Assembly: GCF_002006355.2 (NCBI RefSeq) | Contig: NZ_CP096980.1 | Coordinates: 3,720,001-3,784,000 of the forward strand | From: Clostridium felsineum DSM 794 | Lineage (GTDB): Bacteria > Bacillota > Clostridia > Clostridiales > Clostridiaceae | Direction: 5' to 3' | DNA: 64,000 bases | Shown here: positions 27,107 to 35,194 of the stretch, in pieces | How positions within the stretch are numbered: the stretch's first letter is position 1 | Layout: each line of letters opens with the position of its first letter | The notes under the pieces: generated by a model | The model's database searches: none | Seen by the model: only the letters and a program-made list of their open reading frames with translations | Told to the model about the DNA's origin: nothing | Made by a program: the position numbers and the translations under genes

Positions 27107-27142
27107 GACTCTACCTTCCTTTATAGTAATCTATAATTGATA

Positions 27143-27173
27143 ATTATAAAGTCTATAGTTACTATAGAGTCAA
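27143..27173 (-). promoter_or_regulatory. MerR-type promoter of the MATE/merR operon (19-bp spacer)
   Basis: On the minus strand TTGACT (27168-27173) and TATAAT (27143-27148) are 19 bp apart, and the spacer holds a perfect 15-bp palindrome CTATAGT-A-ACTATAG (27153-27167). This is the hallmark of MerR regulators, which twist over-long spacers to activate. The core differs from the GTTAAC type seen further right, so a separate regulator, most likely the operon's own, binds here. Confidence 0.8.
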
Positions 27174-27240
27174 TATACTTTTACAATTTATATCTTAGTT
27201 CTTCTATATTATTTTTCTTTTCCATAAGTTTATTATCCTA

Positions 27241-27300
27241 AAAAATATATAGTCTGTGCTCTTTTATATATTAAAAGTTTACACAGACTATATATTTTTT
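27241..27300. terminator. Bidirectional terminator at the end of the lar operon
   Basis: Arms 27241-27258 and 27282-27300 (about 18 bp, AT-rich with central TAGTCTGTG) flanked by A and T tracts. It lies just past the larB stop and before the MATE promoter region. Confidence 0.7.
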
Positions 27301-27306
27301 TAATTC

Positions 27307-28053
27307 TTATAATTTATTAATCATGCTTGCATTATAGGCTGCTCCAAAGCCGTTATCTATATTAACTACACTTACACCACTAGCACAACTATTTAACATT
27401 GATAACAGTGCTGATATTCCTCCTAAATTTGCTCCATAACCAACACTTGTTGGCACTGCTATAATCGGTTTGTCCACAAGTCCTCCTACAACACTAGCTA
27501 ATGCTCCTTCCATTCCTGCAACCACTATAACAACCTTTGCACCTCTAATAATATCAAGCTTTGCAAAAAGCCTATGGATTCCTGCTACCCCTACATCAAT
27601 CACCTTAACCACCTTATTCCCTAGTATACTTGCAGTTTCATATGCCTCTTCCACTACTGGCAAATCAGAAGTCCCTGCTGCTACAATTGCTATGTAACTA
27701 TCAGTGGTCTTTTGCTCCTTCTTTCTAATTGTTATAGTCTTCCCAAGCTTATTATATTCCGCTTCAGCACATATCTCTTTTACTGCTTTATACATCTCTT
27801 CAGTAGCTCTAGTTCCTAATATATTATTGTTTTTGGCACACATAAATTTTACAATATCCTTGACTTGCTCTACTGTTTTTCCCGCACAGTATATTACCTC
27901 AGGATATCCAACTCTAAGTTCTCTATGATTATCTATCTTAGCAAAACCTAAATCTTTAAAAGGTAAATCCTCTAATTCTTCTAGTGCTTTTTCTACATTT
28001 ACTGTATTATCTTTTACTTTTTCTAATAAAACTTTAATTTCCTCTTTATCCAT
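27307..28053 (-). CDS. larB: LarB: nickel-pincer cofactor biosynthesis, pyridinium-3,5-biscarboxylate synthase
   Basis: About 248 aa. LarB carboxylates and hydrolyses nicotinic acid adenine dinucleotide at the start of nickel-pincer (NPN) cofactor synthesis. The C-terminal part has the PurE-like fold motifs VAAGTSDLPVVEEAYETA, VVVAGMEGALASVVGGLV and PTSVGYGANLGGISALLSML; the N-terminal region has DNHRELRVGYPEVIYCAGK. Start set at the ATG of MDKEEIKVLL, with GGTGGTG upstream. Last gene of the lar operon, 27 bp after larE, followed by a terminator. Confidence 0.93.
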   Translation of the reverse strand: MDKEEIKVLLEKVKDNTVNVEKALEELEDLPFKDLGFAKIDNHRELRVGYPEVIYCAGKTVEQVKDIVKFMCAKNNNILGTRATEEMYKAVKEICAEAEYNKLGKTITIRKKEQKTTDSYIAIVAAGTSDLPVVEEAYETASILGNKVVKVIDVGVAGIHRLFAKLDIIRGAKVVIVVAGMEGALASVVGGLVDKPIIAVPTSVGYGANLGGISALLSMLNSCASGVSVVNIDNGFGAAYNASMINKL

Positions 28054-28080
28054 TATGGTCACCACCATTATATATTAGTT

Positions 28081-28884
28081 CTATTTATTTATATTTTCGT
28101 TAAAGCTTCCTACTCTATAGCCTTGTAAATCCAATGCTACATACTTAAATCCGCATTTCTTTATGTTTTCTGATATAGTATCTAAGAGTTTCTCATCAAA
28201 TAATTTACTTCTATCAGCTCTATTAACCTCAATTCTTGCCAAATCACCATGACACCTTACTCTCATAGCCCTAAAGCCTATACTCATCATATATTTTTCT
28301 GCATTTTCAATCTTCTCAAAATCTTCCACCTTAAGCTCGTTACCATAAGGTATTCTTGTTAAAAGGCAAGCATATGATGGTTTGTCCCAAGTTTTAAGTC
28401 CTAATTCCTTTGAGAAAGTTCTTATTTCTTGTTTTGTTAACTTACATTCTAAAAGTGGACTTTTTACCTCTAATTCTTTTAATGCCTTAAGGCCTGGTCT
28501 ATAATCCTTTATGTCGTCAAAATTAGTTCCATCAATTACACAGCTATACCCTCCTTCTTTTGCCACTTTAAGTATCATGCTAAATACTGCTGTCTTACAC
28601 AAGTAGCATCTATTTTCAGGATTGAATTTAATAGAATCAATGATAGGTGCTTCTATTATTTCATGCTCTATGCCTAACTCTTCTGCCAGTTGTTTAGCTT
28701 CTTTTATCTCCCACTTTGGGATATATGGTGATAAAATTGTTACTGCCTTCACGTTTTCATCAAGTGCTTCCTTAGCAGCTCTAAGTAAAAATGTACTATC
28801 TACTCCACCTGAAAATGCCAATACTACTTTTTCTAAACTCTTAAGATATTTTATTAAATCCTTATATTTATCATTATTTATCAT
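28081..28884 (-). CDS. larE: LarE: sulfur insertase of nickel-pincer cofactor, three-Cys ([4Fe-4S]) type
   Basis: A PP-loop ATP-pyrophosphatase (SGGVDS near residue 25) that converts pyridinium biscarboxylate to bisthiocarboxylate. Numbered from the long ORF start, it has Cys96 and Cys99 (NRCYLCK) and Cys176 (KPSYACLLTR). Two LarE types are known: one gives up the sulfur of a single Cys, the other uses three Cys to hold an iron-sulfur cluster and is catalytic. The Cys triad here fits the cluster type. The start is at ATG (MINNDKYKD) with a GAGGTG site; a GTG three codons earlier sits on that site. It begins 13 bp after larC. Confidence 0.92.
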   Translation of the reverse strand: MINNDKYKDLIKYLKSLEKVVLAFSGGVDSTFLLRAAKEALDENVKAVTILSPYIPKWEIKEAKQLAEELGIEHEIIEAPIIDSIKFNPENRCYLCKTAVFSMILKVAKEGGYSCVIDGTNFDDIKDYRPGLKALKELEVKSPLLECKLTKQEIRTFSKELGLKTWDKPSYACLLTRIPYGNELKVEDFEKIENAEKYMMSIGFRAMRVRCHGDLARIEVNRADRSKLFDEKLLDTISENIKKCGFKYVALDLQGYRVGSFNENINK

Positions 28885-28897
28885 AAATTTCACCTCA

Positions 28898-30109
28898 CTA
28901 ATTTAATTTCTTATAAACCGCTTTATATACACTATCTATAGTTACATCTTTTTCTTTTGCTATAGCCTTGCATTCTTCATACTCAGGTTTATATTTAACA
29001 AGTTCTCCATTATAATAAGCCTTTTTAATTGTTATATCTCCGTATTCTGTCTTCACCTTTTCAAAGGTTCTTTTCAGCATTATTTTTTCCACCTTGTATT
29101 TTCTAACTCCTATTGATGTACTTTCTTTAAATATAATATCTAAAACCTTCTTCTCTGATTTCTCATCTGTTAAAACACTAAGTTTTATTCCTGCTCTAGA
29201 TTTTTTCATAAATATAGGTGTCTTAAATACATCTAAGGCTCCTACTGAAAAAAGTTTTTCCTCCAAATACCCATACAACTCTGGATTCATATCATCTATA
29301 TTAGTTTCAATTATATACTGTCCTTCTGCTTTCTCAGAAATAGCCCCTTCTCCCAGATATACTCTTAAAACATTTGGAATTTCTAAGTCCCTATGTCCTA
29401 TTCCATAAGCCGTATTTTTAATTTTAAAATCAAGCTTTTCAGTAAATTCTTTTACATTTGCCGCAAGTATAGCCGCTCCTGTTGGTGTTGTAGTTTCAAA
29501 TTTGACTATTCCAGTATTTATAGGTATATCCCTTAAAATTTCTACTGTAGCTGGTGCTGGTACTGGCATAACCCCATGGGCACATTTAACAAAACCTCCT
29601 CCAACTTGAACCTTTGATGCAAGAATTTTATCTACATTTAAATAGTCCAAACAAATAGCTGCTCCTACAATATCTACAATTGAGTCAATAGCTCCAACTT
29701 CATGAAAATGCACTTCATATAAGTCCTTTCCATGGACTTTCGCTTCTGCCTCTGCAACCTTCATAAACATATCTAAGCTAAGCTTTTTAACTTTATTACT
29801 TAAGTCACTTGAGTTTATTATTTCTTCTATGTCCTTTAAGCCTCTGTGATGATGGTGTCCTTCATGATCATGGTGCTGATGCTTATGATTTTCATTATGT
29901 ACTACTTCATTTTTTAAGATAACATCTACTCTAGTTCCTGTTATGCCTAATTTTTGTGATTTTTCAATTTTCATTTCGTATTCAGAACTTAGTTTAAGCT
30001 TTGAAAGTTCATCTATTAAATAATTTTTAGGGACCCCTAAATCTATTAGTGCTGCTAAATTCATATCACCGCTTATTCCACAAAAACAATCATAATATAA
30101 AATCTTCAC
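28898..30109 (-). CDS. larC: LarC: nickel insertase, single unbroken reading frame
   Basis: A 403-aa protein that uses CTP to load nickel onto the pincer cofactor. The N-terminal domain (MKILYYDCFCGISGDMNLAAL) ends in a His-rich linker (about 71-88, with nine or more His) that may store Ni. The middle domain has ETTTPTGAAILAA, and the C-terminal half (IIETNIDDMNPELYGYLEEKL on) is LarC2. Start is GTG with GAGGAGAGG upstream. In Lactobacillus plantarum larC needs a ribosomal frameshift to join LarC1 and LarC2; here both are in one frame. Confidence 0.94.
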   Translation of the reverse strand: MKILYYDCFCGISGDMNLAALIDLGVPKNYLIDELSKLKLSSEYEMKIEKSQKLGITGTRVDVILKNEVVHNENHKHQHHDHEGHHHHRGLKDIEEIINSSDLSNKVKKLSLDMFMKVAEAEAKVHGKDLYEVHFHEVGAIDSIVDIVGAAICLDYLNVDKILASKVQVGGGFVKCAHGVMPVPAPATVEILRDIPINTGIVKFETTTPTGAAILAANVKEFTEKLDFKIKNTAYGIGHRDLEIPNVLRVYLGEGAISEKAEGQYIIETNIDDMNPELYGYLEEKLFSVGALDVFKTPIFMKKSRAGIKLSVLTDEKSEKKVLDIIFKESTSIGVRKYKVEKIMLKRTFEKVKTEYGDITIKKAYYNGELVKYKPEYEECKAIAKEKDVTIDSVYKAVYKKLN

Positions 30110-30138
30110 TCTTACCTCTCCTCACCTTTTACTTTATT

Positions 30139-30864
30139 TTATATAATATTACACTTTTTTAAAAATTCTATATCCTTTATTACATTCTCGTATTTATCGT
30201 CTCTTATTATCTTATGATCCTCAGAAAATACAATTGCTCTTTTAAAAACCCCTTCAATATATTCAAAATCATGAGTGGCACAAATTATAGTTTTTCCACT
30301 TTTATTAAGATCCACTAAAAGTTCTTTTAAAAATCTTTTTCCCTTTGGATCTATTCCGTTCATTGGTTCATCTAAAGCTATTACTTCTGGATTCATAGCT
30401 AATACACTTGCAATAGCAACTCTCTTTTTCTCTCCTCCACTTAAATTATATGGATGTTCATCTTTTAACTTTTCTATGTTAAGAAGTTTGAGGCAATCAT
30501 AAACTCTTTTAGTTATCTCCTCTTCTTCAAGTTCCATCTGCACAAGTCCAAAGGCTATTTCTTCAAATACAGTGGAACAAAATAATTGAGTATCCGAATT
30601 TTGAAATATAAAGCCTAATCTTTTGTGAAATAACTTCAAAAATTTAGTATCCTTTAGAGTTGTCTCATTTATCTCCTTATCGTCAAAAATATATCTTCCA
30701 CTACTTGAAAAAATAATTCCGTTTAATAATTTTAAAAAGGTAGATTTGCCGCTACCATTGGGACCTATAACGGCTACCGCTTCTCCCTCCTCTATATTAA
30801 CATTTACATCTTTAAGAGCTACTTTATTCTTGTAGGTAAATGAAATGTTTTCTAAGCTTATCAT
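30139..30864 (-). CDS. larO: LarO: ATPase of the nickel ECF transporter
   Basis: A 241-aa cobalt/nickel-type ABC ATPase. Walker A GPNGSGKS is at 34-41, the signature LSGGEKKR near 138, and Walker B VIALDEP follows. It energises LarMN and LarQ on the cytoplasmic face. Order MN-Q-O, with 12 bp to larQ, matches group I ECF importers. Within this operon the cargo is almost certainly Ni for lactate racemase. Confidence 0.9.
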   Translation of the reverse strand: MISLENISFTYKNKVALKDVNVNIEEGEAVAVIGPNGSGKSTFLKLLNGIIFSSSGRYIFDDKEINETTLKDTKFLKLFHKRLGFIFQNSDTQLFCSTVFEEIAFGLVQMELEEEEITKRVYDCLKLLNIEKLKDEHPYNLSGGEKKRVAIASVLAMNPEVIALDEPMNGIDPKGKRFLKELLVDLNKSGKTIICATHDFEYIEGVFKRAIVFSEDHKIIRDDKYENVIKDIEFLKKCNII

Positions 30865-30876
30865 AAAAACTCTCCT

Positions 30877-31683
30877 TTACTTTAAGTGAATAAATACAGT
30901 TATTATAAAGAAAATTATCAAAATCACATTTACAAACAGATATATGTAGTCAATTTTCTTTAATCTTAAATTTACTTTTGTAGTATATTCCCCCACAAAA
31001 CCTCTACATTCCATTGCATTAAACAAATCTTCACTCATCTTATAAGACTTTACAAATAAATTTCCCATAATTCCTGTAATAGATTTATATTTATCATTAG
31101 TTACTCCAATAGCTCTAAGCTTTAACGCATATAATAAATCAATAGAATACTCTCCAAGAACAACAATGTATTTTATTGTTATATCCATAATCCATATAAA
31201 TATATCGGGTACAAATAAAAGTTTTAGTGCTTTACTAACCTCACTCCACTTAGTAGTATGGGATAATATGTTAACTATTAATATAGTCACTACTATCTTC
31301 TGAAAAATAAGTATGCTATTATATACATTCCCATAGATCATAGACGGAATAAGAGCAATTAGCGTTATACAAGGAAATATTAAGCTCCTAAAGAAGACTC
31401 TTATTCTCATCCTTTTATCTATTAAAATAAGAGCTATTAAAACATATACATCCATTACTAATAAATCAATTAAACTTCTACTTAATGCCACTGCTATTAT
31501 AATAACTATAATACTTATAACCTTTAGCGTAGAATTTAAATCGTAGATTACACCTTCACTATTTTTATTTTGTCTAATAATTGATATTGTTTTAATTAAT
31601 GAGAAAATACTTTTTTCTACATAGGAATTTTTTTCTTTTTTAGGAACATAATTATCCTTTTCTGAAAGCCATACTGGAATCAT
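30877..31683 (-). CDS. larQ: LarQ: transmembrane (T) component of the nickel ECF transporter
   Basis: A 268-aa CbiQ/EcfT-like membrane protein with about five or six helices between residues 50 and 265 and the coupling segment SYKMSEDLFNAMECRGFVGEYTT (the AxxxRG-type motif). Its ATG overlaps the larMN TGA (ATGA), so the two are translationally coupled. It connects the ATPase LarO to the substrate-binding unit LarMN. Confidence 0.88.
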   Translation of the reverse strand: MIPVWLSEKDNYVPKKEKNSYVEKSIFSLIKTISIIRQNKNSEGVIYDLNSTLKVISIIVIIIAVALSRSLIDLLVMDVYVLIALILIDKRMRIRVFFRSLIFPCITLIALIPSMIYGNVYNSILIFQKIVVTILIVNILSHTTKWSEVSKALKLLFVPDIFIWIMDITIKYIVVLGEYSIDLLYALKLRAIGVTNDKYKSITGIMGNLFVKSYKMSEDLFNAMECRGFVGEYTTKVNLRLKKIDYIYLFVNVILIIFFIITVFIHLK

Positions 31684-32648
31684 CTTTTCTCCTTCTGTAC
31701 TCTTTCTAAAATTTTAAATACTATTATTATAAGCACTACTCCAACTACCGCTGCTAATATATAGCCAATATATTCTTTGAAATTACCAACATTATAGTCT
31801 GGAAATAATGCTTTATATTCAAATCCATTTTTTATTCCACTTGGAGTAAAGCCTACTATTTTTTTTATTTCATCAGCTCCCCATTCACCCCAAGCTGTTC
31901 CGCTAGCTAGTAGTCCTAAAGGTGTCGCTAATATAAGAATTCCAAGCACCACATATAAAAATTTCATACTGCTGGTTTTCCCTTTATATATAATCTCTGG
32001 AGAAGCCTTTTTAACATAACTGTACACACCTACAGTTATTAATCCTTCTAATATTCCAACTACTAATAAATGAGGCAATAACATAGCAGGAATAGATACC
32101 GATAAACCATAAGGACTATATAGAGGTTTTCCTAAGGCATCTCTAAAAAGCAAAGGTTGAACTCCAAATTCTATTGCTGCAAATAAAGCCGCCATATTTA
32201 CTGATATATATCCAGCTAGAAAAGCTCCAAAATACTCTCCTTTTTTACCTTTTGAAAATCTTTTTATAAAATTAAATAAATAATATGCTGAGAATGGTAT
32301 TATAAAAGCCATATTAAAGCAATTTACACCTATAGCTAAAATACCACCATCTCCGAAGAATAGTGCTTGTATTACAAGAGCCACTGTAACTGCAAAAACT
32401 GCCGCATATGGCCCAAGAAGTATTGCTATAAGTGCTCCACCAATAGCATGGGCTGTAGTTCCACCCGGTACTGGTACATTAAACATCATTATTAAAAATG
32501 AAAATGCTGCTGCTACTCCTAGAAGCGGCATTTTTTGCCTTGTAATTTCACTCTTCACTTTTATAACTGCTCTTCTCCAAACAGGAAGCATTACAACTCC
32601 AAAAGTAGCACATGTAGTAGGACTCAAATAGTTGTCAGGTATATGCAT
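31680..32648 (-). CDS. larMN: LarMN: fused CbiM/CbiN-type nickel-binding membrane subunit
   Basis: Start set at the ATG giving MHIPDNYLSP, because AAGGGAGG lies 8 bp ahead and the family needs this exact N-terminus: Met-His-Ile supplies the metal ligands. The longer ORF adds eight residues. About 322 aa: residues 1-225 are CbiM (MHIPD, GGTTAHAIGGALIAILLGPYAA, GDGGILAIGVNCFNMAF) and the rest is the CbiN-like PDGLE-type part with its own helix (IGYILAAVVGVVLIIIVFKIL). It has a private MerR-type promoter (32702-32732), so Ni uptake and cofactor genes can be switched on apart from larA-larD. Confidence 0.9.
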   Translation of the reverse strand: MHIPDNYLSPTTCATFGVVMLPVWRRAVIKVKSEITRQKMPLLGVAAAFSFLIMMFNVPVPGGTTAHAIGGALIAILLGPYAAVFAVTVALVIQALFFGDGGILAIGVNCFNMAFIIPFSAYYLFNFIKRFSKGKKGEYFGAFLAGYISVNMAALFAAIEFGVQPLLFRDALGKPLYSPYGLSVSIPAMLLPHLLVVGILEGLITVGVYSYVKKASPEIIYKGKTSSMKFLYVVLGILILATPLGLLASGTAWGEWGADEIKKIVGFTPSGIKNGFEYKALFPDYNVGNFKEYIGYILAAVVGVVLIIIVFKILERVQKEKR

Positions 32649-32701
32649 AATTTTTTCCTCCCTTGGAATCATTCTGATATATAACCCATCTTAATAATTT
32701 T

Positions 32702-32732
32702 ATTATAAATCTTAAAGTTAACTCTAAGTCAA
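32702..32732 (-). promoter_or_regulatory. AdhR/MerR-type promoter upstream of larMN
   Basis: TTGACT (32727-32732), exactly 19 bp, TATAAT (32702-32707). The spacer has the shared dyad: CTTAGAG-TTAA-CTTTAAG centred on GTTAAC (32717-32722). This makes the lar nickel importer and downstream genes part of the same putative regulon as the oxidoreductase island to the right. The leader to the larMN ATG would be about 45 nt. Confidence 0.72.
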
Positions 32733-32765
32733 GTAGTTTAAAAAATTTTATTTACAAGTTATATA

Positions 32766-32872
32766 TTACACTTATTTTGTTTTGATAACTACCAAACTTT
32801 AGTAACTTTCAAAACAAAATAAGTGTAAATGTTAAAGCTACATGCTTAACTATATATTTTTAACATTTACAC
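32766..32872 (-). other. Two overlapping long hairpins between larD and larMN
   Basis: Arms 32766-32785 with 32809-32828 form a 20-bp perfect stem, and 32823-32836 with 32859-32872 form a 14-bp perfect stem. They share bases 32823-32828, so both cannot form fully at once. No T tract follows on the minus strand. They could pause or process the larA-larD transcript, or be an alternative-fold switch before the larMN promoter. Confidence 0.55.
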
Positions 32873-32939
32873 CTTTGTAGTCATTTATCGACTATATATA
32901 GCACACTAAACTCCTTACATTATGAGCTACATATAATTA

Positions 32940-33665
32940 TCAAATTTGTTTATACAAAAGTATAGCAAGAATACTACCAACTATTGGTGCTACTACAGGT
33001 ATCCAAGCATATGACCAATCTGATTTTCCTTTATTTTTAAGTGGAAGAAGTGCATGTACAATACGAGGTCCTAAATCTCTAGCAGGATTTAAACCTGGTC
33101 CAGTTGGTCCACCTAGAGATGTAACTAATGAACAAACAAGAAATCCAAGTCCCACATACCCCACTGCCGGAGTACTTTCTACCGCAGTAGAATTAAGTAT
33201 AAACATTGCACCTAGAACTAGTAAAAATGTTCCGAAAAATTCTGTAATAAATCCATTTACATGACTTCCTGAAGCGGATATAGTAGAACATGTGCCAAGG
33301 ATACTTTTAGTATCTTGTGTTTCCTTATAAAATGGAACATATACAAAATAAAGTATAACTTGTCCTAGTATTGCTCCAACAAATTGGGCTAATATATATG
33401 GAATCACTTCTTTCCAAGGAAAAAGTCCATTTACAGCCATACCTATTGTCATAGCTGGGTTTGTTTGACTCCCACTAATTTTATTAAACATTAAAGCTGG
33501 AATCATTACACCAACCCCATAACCCACAGCAATAATAATCCATCCATTACGATATCCCTTTGTCCCTTTTAATTCTACATTTGCAACAGCACCATTACCA
33601 AATAATATTAAAATCGCTGTTCCGAGCATTTCACAAACTAATCTCACTGCTAAACTATAATGCAT
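32940..33665 (-). CDS. larD: LarD: aquaglyceroporin-family lactic acid channel
   Basis: About 241 aa, six-helix major intrinsic protein with both NPA boxes (GSQTNPAMTIG and GLNPARDLGPR). In the lar locus of Lactobacillus this family member speeds lactic acid movement; a glycerol or water channel is the alternative. Start chosen at ATG (MHYSLAV) with AGGAG eight bp upstream. It begins 25 bp after larA, so the two form one transcript, ending in the hairpin-rich gap before larMN. Confidence 0.9.
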   Translation of the reverse strand: MHYSLAVRLVCEMLGTAILILFGNGAVANVELKGTKGYRNGWIIIAVGYGVGVMIPALMFNKISGSQTNPAMTIGMAVNGLFPWKEVIPYILAQFVGAILGQVILYFVYVPFYKETQDTKSILGTCSTISASGSHVNGFITEFFGTFLLVLGAMFILNSTAVESTPAVGYVGLGFLVCSLVTSLGGPTGPGLNPARDLGPRIVHALLPLKNKGKSDWSYAWIPVVAPIVGSILAILLYKQI

Positions 33666-33690
33666 TATTATCACTCCTATATGAAAACTT

Positions 33691-34971
33691 CTACTCTACA
33701 ATAACAGAAAGTCCATCTGGAATAACTGTTACTTTAGCATTTTCTCCTTCAATTTCGTATGCACGTCTTAATGCCTCTTCAAAAGTTGTTTTTAGTTCCA
33801 TGTGCATATTTTCAATAAGTTCTGGATCAACGAGATCAGAAACCATTATTACATGATGCTTTGAAAGAATACGCGCTAATATTTGTGAAGTCCATTGATC
33901 AGGAATAGTTTTTTGACGTTCTGTATGAATAGCTTTTTGTAAAAATTCATCTGGTGATTCTACATCTGCAAGATTCTTATAGAAACCTTCACCACCATGT
34001 CCATCTCTACAGCCAGCAACCATTATAATAACACCATTTTCTTTATTTGTAGCCTCTGCTGCTGTCATTCCCTTTACCGCTTGATAAATATTTTGGTCAA
34101 GTGGATATCCACCATTAGTTGATACTGCTATATCACAAGACTTCCCTTTAACTCTAGCAAGATCACGCACAAAATCACAACCAGTTTCATGTGCTTTTTC
34201 AAGATCTCCAGCAAAAGAACCTATGATCTTCTTATCACCATCAAGAACAACATTTAATATAAACTTAAGACCAGCCTTTTTTGCTGCATAAACCATATCC
34301 TCATGAATTGGATTGAATTTTATATTACCAGTACGTGCTTTATTTGAATCTATAAATTCTCCACAATGGTTTGCCATAATTGTTTTATATGATGCTACTC
34401 CAGGTAATACAGACTTACGTCCTCCTGAAAAGCCTGCGAAAAAGTGAGATTCAATAAATCCTTCTGATATAAGCAAATCAGCTTCTGCTGCTATTCTATT
34501 AATGATGCAAGGACCACCTGAAGGAAGTGTTCCTATTCTAACCATAGCTGAATCATCAGTTGAAATATGCATTACTATATTTTCATTTTCAACAATTTCT
34601 TCACCATACTTATCTACTAATTCTTCATGAGTTGATGGACGATGAAATCCTGTAGCTACAAGTATTGTTATTTTTGCGTTTGGTTCTACACTACGAATAC
34701 GGCGAAGTAAAATTGGTGTGATAATTTTTGAAGGAACAGGACGTGTATGGTCTGAACTAATCAAAACAATGTTTTTCTTTCCACATACTAATTCTTCTAA
34801 TTTAGATGAGCCTATAGGGTTATCTAAGGATTTCTCCACTATTTCATTTTGAGATAATTCGCTCTTGTAATTTTCTGCTTTTGAAGTTAAAATCCCAGCT
34901 AAATTTTCTTTATTTATTTGGGCAATAATTTGTTTTTTATCATAAGGTAATTTTATATTGGCATATTCCAT
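33691..34971 (-). CDS. larA: LarA: nickel-pincer-dependent lactate racemase
   Basis: A 426-aa racemase interconverting D- and L-lactate by hydride transfer to the NPN cofactor. Residues corresponding to the L. plantarum active site are all present with a +2 offset: H110 (TGFHRP), H176 (ESHFFAG), K186 (GGRKS, covalent cofactor link) and H202 (NHCGE). The SSDHTRPVP motif is also kept. It lies first in the operon. LarA relatives act on other 2-hydroxy acids, so substrate is inferred from the complete lar context. Confidence 0.94.
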   Translation of the reverse strand: MEYANIKLPYDKKQIIAQINKENLAGILTSKAENYKSELSQNEIVEKSLDNPIGSSKLEELVCGKKNIVLISSDHTRPVPSKIITPILLRRIRSVEPNAKITILVATGFHRPSTHEELVDKYGEEIVENENIVMHISTDDSAMVRIGTLPSGGPCIINRIAAEADLLISEGFIESHFFAGFSGGRKSVLPGVASYKTIMANHCGEFIDSNKARTGNIKFNPIHEDMVYAAKKAGLKFILNVVLDGDKKIIGSFAGDLEKAHETGCDFVRDLARVKGKSCDIAVSTNGGYPLDQNIYQAVKGMTAAEATNKENGVIIMVAGCRDGHGGEGFYKNLADVESPDEFLQKAIHTERQKTIPDQWTSQILARILSKHHVIMVSDLVDPELIENMHMELKTTFEEALRRAYEIEGENAKVTVIPDGLSVIVE

Positions 34972-35194
34972 GTTACTATCATCCTCTCTATTTATTAACT
35001 TAATTTACATTTCGAGATTATTATAGTTCAACCATGTAATCTTGTATAGCCAAATAAAAAGATAGCTGACATAAGAAAAATTCATGACAAAATTATTCTC
35101 ATATCAACATAGTTTTCTGATTTAATACAAAAAAACATTCAAAGAATCCTCATAATTAAAAATTTATCAAAATCTTTGAGTTGTTTAATTGCTA
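34972..35194 (-). promoter_or_regulatory. Upstream region of larA with likely activated promoter
   Basis: A clear -10 TATAAT lies at 35020-35025 (minus strand) with only a weak -35 (TATACA, 17 bp away), which fits an activator-dependent start, probably the LysR protein encoded just upstream. No terminator with a T tract is obvious after the lysR stop, so read-through is possible. Confidence 0.4.

Noticed and set aside
28898..30109. Frameshift in larC
   Set aside because: The reading frame runs unbroken from the GTG through both LarC domains.
32649..32939. Possible cobalamin or NiCo riboswitch before larMN
   Set aside because: The gap has hairpins but none of the conserved blocks of these riboswitches that I can recognise; a MerR-type promoter explains the regulation better.
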